DNA of 18,442 nt from Acidobacteriota bacterium (GTDB lineage: Bacteria; Acidobacteriota; Polarisedimenticolia; J045). The translations under genes and the position numbers were made by a program. Where the stretch lies: contig JAJRXN010000523.1 in NCBI GenBank assembly GCA_024276295.1, positions 1 to 18,442 of the forward strand. The letters are read 5' to 3'. How positions within the stretch are numbered: position 1 is the first letter of the stretch; each line of letters begins with the position of its first letter. The notes below the pieces were generated by a model. It made no database searches. It was not told where the DNA came from and was given only the letters and a program-made list of their open reading frames with translations. This document shows positions 14,021 through 18,442 of the stretch, one piece after another.

Positions 14021-15052
14021 TCAGGCCGGACCGGCGACGTGACCGGCCGCCGGCGTCACCGCATCGACCCGCCGCGCGGAGACCACCTCGCCCGCCGGCA
14101 CCGACGGCTCCCGGTGGAGCCGTCGGTTCCCGCGCAGTTTCTCGAGTCTCTCGCGCAGCTCCTCGAGCTTCTCGTGCAGTTCGCCCGAATCGGGCACGTC
14201 GAAGTCCGGAACCACGAACTCCAGCTCCCCACCGGGTCCACTCCCGAAGACGAACACCCGCGACTCCGCTTCGCCGAGCGTGACCTCGATCGTGCGCTGT
14301 CGCGCGCCGCGGACGATCTCGAGCCGGACGACATCGCCGGGCACGTGCTTGCCGAGCACCCGGGACAGGTCGCGCGCCGACGTGACCGGAGCGCCGTCGA
14401 CGGCGACGATCAGATCACCGGCCGCGAGCCCCGCTGCAGCCGCCGGAGAGCCCTCGACCACCTCGTTGACCAGCACGCCCGCATCGTCCGGCCCGCCGAG
14501 CGCGCGCCGCACGCCGGGCGACGGCGACAGCGGTTTCACGCCGAGAAAGGCCCGCGCCTCGCGCCGCACGGTCACATGCCGCTCTGCCTCGGCGAGGACC
14601 TCGGGGAGCGCTTCCGCCAGCCCCTCCGGGATCCCCTTCCAGGCGAAGACCCCGGCCCGTGCCGGCCAGTGCGTCCGCTTGCCGAGCGTGACCTCGACGG
14701 TCCGCTCGGCGCCGGATTCCTCGCGCAGGCCGAGGGTCACCGTCTCGCCCGGCCTGCGCGACCGGATCGCCCGGCGCAGCGCCGCCGCACCCTCGACCGG
14801 CTCGCCGTCGATGCCGGTGATCACCGCACCGCGCGGGACACCCGCCTCGTCGGCGGGGCCGTCGTCGATCACGGCGACCACGTGCGCCCCGCCGTCGGCA
14901 TCGTCGAGCAGCACGCCGAGCCAGGCCCGCGTCGCGTGCTCGTCGACCCCGTCTCCGCAGGCGCGGGCCCGCGGAACGCCCACCGTACCGGCCAGCAACC
15001 CCACGCACGCGACGAGCATCACCGTGGACCAGCCGCTTCGTGTCGATCGCAT
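14021..15052 (-). CDS. Exported protein with two PDZ domains and no protease domain
   Basis: This 343-residue protein has a signal peptide (GWSTVMLVACVGLLAGTVGV, cleavage after R-A-R-A, leaving C32 at the new N-terminus). PDZ1 (about 42-127) includes AWLGVLL and the carboxylate-loop region GVPRGAVITGIDGEPV. PDZ2 (about 165-262) includes AFLGVKPL and GLAAGDLIVAVDGAPV. A short amphipathic helix, LHEKLEELRERLEKLR (about 290-305), could dimerise it. PDZ domains bind C-terminal tails. No HtrA or carboxyl-terminal-protease catalytic part is present, so it probably serves as a periplasmic adaptor or chaperone. The ATG at 15052 was chosen because GGAGGA lies eight bases upstream and the signal peptide follows directly. 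It is divergent from the M14 peptidase across 164 bp. RARAC is not a lipobox (no Leu at -3), so lipidation is unlikely. Confidence 0.85.
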   Translation of the reverse strand: MRSTRSGWSTVMLVACVGLLAGTVGVPRARACGDGVDEHATRAWLGVLLDDADGGAHVVAVIDDGPADEAGVPRGAVITGIDGEPVEGAAALRRAIRSRRPGETVTLGLREESGAERTVEVTLGKRTHWPARAGVFAWKGIPEGLAEALPEVLAEAERHVTVRREARAFLGVKPLSPSPGVRRALGGPDDAGVLVNEVVEGSPAAAAGLAAGDLIVAVDGAPVTSARDLSRVLGKHVPGDVVRLEIVRGARQRTIEVTLGEAESRVFVFGSGPGGELEFVVPDFDVPDSGELHEKLEELRERLEKLRGNRRLHREPSVPAGEVVSARRVDAVTPAAGHVAGPA

Positions 15053-15185
15053 CGCTCTCGTCCTCCGTGGCGCCGGACCGGCGTGCACGGCGCCCTGTCG
15101 CATCCGTACAACTCGCCAGGCCGCCGATCGTTCCCCGCGGAGGCGCCGCCCGCGGGGCATCTCCACCGGTGGCGACGCGTCCCGC

Positions 15186-15191
15186 TATGAT
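15186..15191 (+). promoter_or_regulatory. -10 box of the M14 peptidase gene
   Basis: TATGAT is one base from consensus. Transcription would begin near 15198, leaving a leader of about 19 nt with GAGGAGGA (15203-15210) before the GTG. The in-frame ATG at 15187 lies inside this box and so cannot be the main start. The -35 region is weak. Confidence 0.5.
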
Positions 15192-15216
15192 CGACCGGAT
15201 TCGAGGAGGACCGACC

Positions 15217-18168
15217 GTGAGACGGCTGCTTTCCTGCATCCTGGCGCTGACCGCGATCCCCGTGCTCGCCGGTTCCGCCGCGCCCACCACCGCCGCGGAC
15301 CGGCTGGCCCGCTGGTTTCCCGAGGCCCGCTTCGACGAGACGATCCCGCGTCCTGAAGCCGTACTCGGGTTCGCGCTGGGCGACCGTCCGGTGACCCACG
15401 CCGAGGTGCAGCAGTACTTCGAGGTGCTCGCCGCCGCCTCGCCCCGCGCCCACCTGTCGGTCTACGCCAGGAGCCACGAGGGCCGCGCGCTGTTCGTGCT
15501 GGCGATCGCCGACGAGGAGACGATCTCCCGGCTCGACGCGTTCCGCGAGGAACACCGTGCGCGGCTCGACCCGCGCCGCGACTCGCCAGACGGTCTCGAC
15601 GCGGCCCGGGCCGTCGCCTGGCTGGCCTACGCGATCCACGGGGACGAACTCTCGAGCACCGACGCCGCCCTCGCCGTCGCCTGGCGCCTCGTCGCCGGCG
15701 AGGACGAGACCGCGCGCCGGATCCGCGACGAGCTGCTCGTGCTGATCGACCCGCTGCAGAACCCCGACGGGCGCGACCGCTACCTGGCGATGACCCGCTC
15801 GTTCGCGCACCTGCGGCCGACGGGCAACCTCGACGACCTCTCGCACACCGCCGTCTGGCCCCGGGGGCGCGGCAACCACTTCCTGTTCGACCTCAACCGG
15901 GACTGGTTCTCGCAGGTCCAGCCGGAGAGCGCCCGCGCGCGGGAGATCGCCCGCTGGCTGCCGCAGCTCGTGGTCGACAGCCACGAGATGGGCCCCGAGA
16001 GCACGTACCTGTTCTCGCCGCCGCGGCACCCGTTCAACCCGCACCTGCCGGCGTCCAACAGTCGCTGGCGGACGACCTTCGCCGCGGACCAGGCGCGAGC
16101 CCTAGACGAACGCGGCTTTCCGTACTACACGCGCGAGTGGAACGAGGAGTTCTTCCCGGGCTACGGCTCGTCGTGGGCCGGCTATCTCGGTGCGGTCGGC
16201 ATCCTCTACGAGATGTCGCGCACGAGCGGAACGCTGGTCGCCAGGCGCAGCGGAACGGTCCGCACCTTCCCCGAGGCGATCGAACACCAGCTCACCAGCT
16301 CGATGGCCAATCTCCGGACGCTGCTCGCCCACCGCGCCGAGGTGCTCCGCGACTTCGTCGCCGAACGGCGCGCGACGATCGCGGCGGCGGGTCGCGACGG
16401 CCGGCCCGCGGCGTGGGTCCTGCCCGAAGGCCGCCATCCCGAACGGACGCGCCGGCTCGTCCGGCTGCTTCGGGCACAGGGCCTCGAGGTCGTCGGACGT
16501 GATGACGCGTCGGCGCTCGGACCGCTGACCGACGGCGCGACCGGCGCCCGCGTCGCGGCAGGCGAACTCGCCGGGCCGGTGTGGGTCGTGCCGCTCGACC
16601 AGCCCCATGGCCGGCTGGCCCGCAACCTGATCGACCCGCACGTCCCGATGGCCCGCGAGTTCCTGCGCGAGGAGCGCGAGTATCTCGAACGGCGGCGTGG
16701 CTCGCGTCTCTACGAGACGACCGCCTGGTCGCTTCCGCTCGCCTACGGCATCGAGGCGCTGTGGACCTCGCGGCGTCTTGCCGACCGCCGCGGAGCGGAG
16801 CGCCCCGCGGTCGATCCGGACGGGGAACTCGTGCCGTGCGACGAGCCCCCGGTGGCCTGGCTCGCCGACGGACGCGCCGAGGGGATGCCCCGGCTGCTCG
16901 CGCGCCTGTTCCGCGAGAGGATCCGCGTCGCCGTCACCGACGAGCCGCTGACGATCGCCGGGCGGTCGTTCGGCCGCGGGTCGCTGGTGATCCTCGCCCG
17001 GCAGGAGATTCCCGACCTGGTGGATCGCCTGGCCGAGGCGGCCCGGGCGACCGGCGTGACGATCGTGGCCACGCCGACGTTCAGGGCCGAGCGGGGTCCC
17101 GACCTCGGCGGGGCGCACGTCAAGCCGCTGGTCGCCCCGCGCGTGGCGGTGCTGGCCGGCGATCCGGTCTCCCCTGCCGACTACGGTGCGCTGTGGTTCC
17201 TGCTCGACCACGAGATCGACCTGCCGTTCGCCGCGGTCGACGCCCGGCGGTTCGACCGGCTCGACCTGCGCCGCTACGACGTGCTCGTGATTCCTCCCGT
17301 CATGGGCGGCCCGAAGAGGCTCTCCGCCCTGCTCGGCAAGCCCGGCATCGAGGCGCTCGCACGCTTCGTCGACCGCGGCGGGACGCTGATCGGCATCGGT
17401 TCCGGGGCGGCATTCGTCGCCGCAAAGGAGACCGGGCTGACGAAGACGCGCCTGCGGCGCGAGGCGCTCGCCGCGTTCCCGCCGGTGGTCTTCGGACCCG
17501 ACGCCTTGGCCGCCGAGGCGGCCGGAAAGCCGGTCGCCACCGGTCTCCGAGCGCCCCGGAAGGAAGACGACAGCGAGGCCGCCTCCGTTCCGGCCGACCG
17601 CGCCCGGCCCTACGACGTGCCGCCGGTGCTCGGTCCGGGGGCCCGTCCGTTCGCCGAAGGCCCGGGCTGGCGCTTCGCCGATCCGGTTCCGCTCGGCAAG
17701 TGGCTCGCGCCGCTGCTGCCGGCCGGACGCAGCAAGCCGACCGCCGAGGACCTCGCCACGGCCGACGCCCGGCTGCGCCGGTTCGCACCGCACGGAGCGT
17801 TTCTGCGCGCCCTGCTCGATCCGCGGGCGTTCCTGACCTTCGGGCTCGAGGAGCGGGAGATCCCGGTGCTGGTCCAGACCGACCGCGCGCTGGTCGCCGG
17901 GGCCGACGTCGACGTCGCGGTCCGTTTCGCAGGCCCCGAGCGGCTGCACCTCGGCGGCCTGCTATGGCCCGAGGCGGCCGGACGGCTCGCGCGGACCGCG
18001 TGGGCGGTGCGCGAAGCCCGTGGCCGTGGTCAGGTGATCCTGTTCCTCGACCGTCCGGAGTTCCGCGGCTGGACGCTCGCCACCCGGCGCCTGCTCGCCA
18101 ACGCCCTGCTGCTCGGCCCGGGCGTCGGCACGCGCTGGGTCGCACCGGCGCCGCCTGCCGGACGCTGA
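15217..18168 (+). CDS. Secreted M14 family zinc carboxypeptidase-like protein with amidotransferase-like C-terminal region
   Basis: This 983-residue protein has a signal peptide (RRLLSCILALTAIPVLAGSA). The M14 site is complete: zinc ligands H141 and E144 (IHGDE), H256 (DSHEMG), substrate-site N227-R228 (DLNRDWF), NPDG at 182-185, and catalytic E332 (GILYEMSRTSG). Such enzymes cleave C-terminal residues or related amide bonds of peptides outside the cytoplasm. Past about residue 640, RVAVLAGDPVSPADYGALWF, DVLVIPPVMGG and GGTLIGIGSGAAFVA look like a class-I glutamine-amidotransferase/DJ-1 fold, with no clear nucleophile Cys, so probably structural. A GTG start is chosen because of the GAGGAGGA site seven bases upstream and the promoter overlap of the earlier ATG. 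It is convergent with the partial gene at the right edge, ten bases apart. Confidence 0.9.
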   Translation: MRRLLSCILALTAIPVLAGSAAPTTAADRLARWFPEARFDETIPRPEAVLGFALGDRPVTHAEVQQYFEVLAAASPRAHLSVYARSHEGRALFVLAIADEETISRLDAFREEHRARLDPRRDSPDGLDAARAVAWLAYAIHGDELSSTDAALAVAWRLVAGEDETARRIRDELLVLIDPLQNPDGRDRYLAMTRSFAHLRPTGNLDDLSHTAVWPRGRGNHFLFDLNRDWFSQVQPESARAREIARWLPQLVVDSHEMGPESTYLFSPPRHPFNPHLPASNSRWRTTFAADQARALDERGFPYYTREWNEEFFPGYGSSWAGYLGAVGILYEMSRTSGTLVARRSGTVRTFPEAIEHQLTSSMANLRTLLAHRAEVLRDFVAERRATIAAAGRDGRPAAWVLPEGRHPERTRRLVRLLRAQGLEVVGRDDASALGPLTDGATGARVAAGELAGPVWVVPLDQPHGRLARNLIDPHVPMAREFLREEREYLERRRGSRLYETTAWSLPLAYGIEALWTSRRLADRRGAERPAVDPDGELVPCDEPPVAWLADGRAEGMPRLLARLFRERIRVAVTDEPLTIAGRSFGRGSLVILARQEIPDLVDRLAEAARATGVTIVATPTFRAERGPDLGGAHVKPLVAPRVAVLAGDPVSPADYGALWFLLDHEIDLPFAAVDARRFDRLDLRRYDVLVIPPVMGGPKRLSALLGKPGIEALARFVDRGGTLIGIGSGAAFVAAKETGLTKTRLRREALAAFPPVVFGPDALAAEAAGKPVATGLRAPRKEDDSEAASVPADRARPYDVPPVLGPGARPFAEGPGWRFADPVPLGKWLAPLLPAGRSKPTAEDLATADARLRRFAPHGAFLRALLDPRAFLTFGLEEREIPVLVQTDRALVAGADVDVAVRFAGPERLHLGGLLWPEAAGRLARTAWAVREARGRGQVILFLDRPEFRGWTLATRRLLANALLLGPGVGTRWVAPAPPAGR

Positions 18169-18178
18169 GCGGGCTCGC

Positions 18179-18442
18179 CTACGGACACCCCGCCGGCGCG
18201 GCGCGCGGCGCGCCGTCGCTGGCCGTGCCCCAGGGACCGGCCGCCGGGCAGGTCAGGTTGCGGGCGCGGATCACGTAGAAGAACGACCGGCCCGCCGGCG
18301 GGCTCTCGCCATCCTCGTACCGCGTGTCCGTCGGATCCGGATCCGGCCGGCAGCTCCCGCCGTCGCCCGACGCCAGGTCCCCGACGAACCCCCGCGCCAC
18401 GTCGTACTCGTCCGCGAACGCCGCCGCCGACCACGTCACCAC
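18179..18442 (-). CDS. C-terminal fragment of a secreted protein with fibronectin-like end (cut by window edge)
   Basis: Only the last 87 residues are inside the window. The frame is open to the right edge, so the true start is beyond it. They read like the final strands of a fibronectin III-like domain: VTWSAAAFADEYDVARG, then Y-E-D-G-E-S-PPAGRSFFYVIRARN, and a Cys-containing end, APAGCP. The same arrangement ends the Asp-box protein at 9656 (SYDVYRG, PPAGGSFFHVVTG, ATAPCP). It is therefore probably a secreted or surface protein of the same kind. The stop is TAG at 18181-18179. Function of the missing part is unknown. Confidence 0.7.
   Translation of the reverse strand: MVTWSAAAFADEYDVARGFVGDLASGDGGSCRPDPDPTDTRYEDGESPPAGRSFFYVIRARNLTCPAAGPWGTASDGAPRAAPAGCP

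Noticed and set aside
15040..15216. Earlier in-frame starts for the M14 peptidase, including the ATG at 15187
   Set aside because: The ATG at 15187 lies within the TATGAT -10 box and lacks a ribosome site; the GTG at 15217 has GAGGAGGA and begins the signal peptide.

Overview
The window is very GC-rich bacterial DNA with tightly packed genes, ATGA stop/start overlaps, and GTG starts. Gene types suggest a Gram-negative from a deep-branching environmental phylum. The clues are a PEGA-type Ser/Thr kinase beside a PorV/FadL-like outer membrane protein, a large secreted M14 peptidase with an amidotransferase-like tail, secreted Asp-box proteins with 'DCNxNGxxDxCD' repeats, and 'PPAGxSFFxV' fibronectin-like C-termini. 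Acidobacteriota is my best guess, by family resemblance only. No insertion sequence, phage gene, integrase or CRISPR array was seen.

Layout. (1) 202-3192, minus: a peroxide-defence operon, perR - rubrerythrin - CCG-type Fe-S oxidoreductase - DUF3501, behind a near-consensus sigma70 promoter with an operator-like dyad. (2) 3259-6981, minus: a Ser/Thr kinase (with Arg in place of the ATP-binding Lys), an outer membrane beta-barrel protein and a TPR-like exported protein, closely spaced as one operon. (3) 7128-9656, plus: a secreted Asp-box (sialidase-fold) protein, divergent from the kinase across a 146-bp region with two back-to-back promoters. (4) 9684-9759, minus: tRNA-Gly(CCC). (5) 9760-10240: a gene-free regulatory stretch with several dyads, one with FNR/CRP-like TTG-N8-CAA geometry. 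(6) 10241-13169, plus: a nitric-oxide defence pair, hemerythrin HHE protein plus quinol-dependent NO reductase, closed by a strong terminator. (7) 13350-13900, plus: a small lipoprotein overlapped by a two-helix membrane protein. (8) 14021-15052, minus: an exported double-PDZ protein without a protease domain. (9) 15217-18168, plus: a secreted M14 carboxypeptidase-like enzyme. (10) 18179-18442, minus: the C-terminal end of another secreted fibronectin-like protein, cut by the window edge.

Together the window pairs defence against peroxide and NO (two diiron proteins, a CCG Fe-S protein, a haem/non-haem iron reductase) with envelope and secreted functions. No single element is clearly a new system. 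The best leads are the rubredoxin-less rubrerythrin/CCG/DUF3501 unit, the kinase with its altered beta3 lysine and apparently leaderless, dyad-controlled promoter, and the NO reductase with His in place of the usual acidic quinol-pocket residue.
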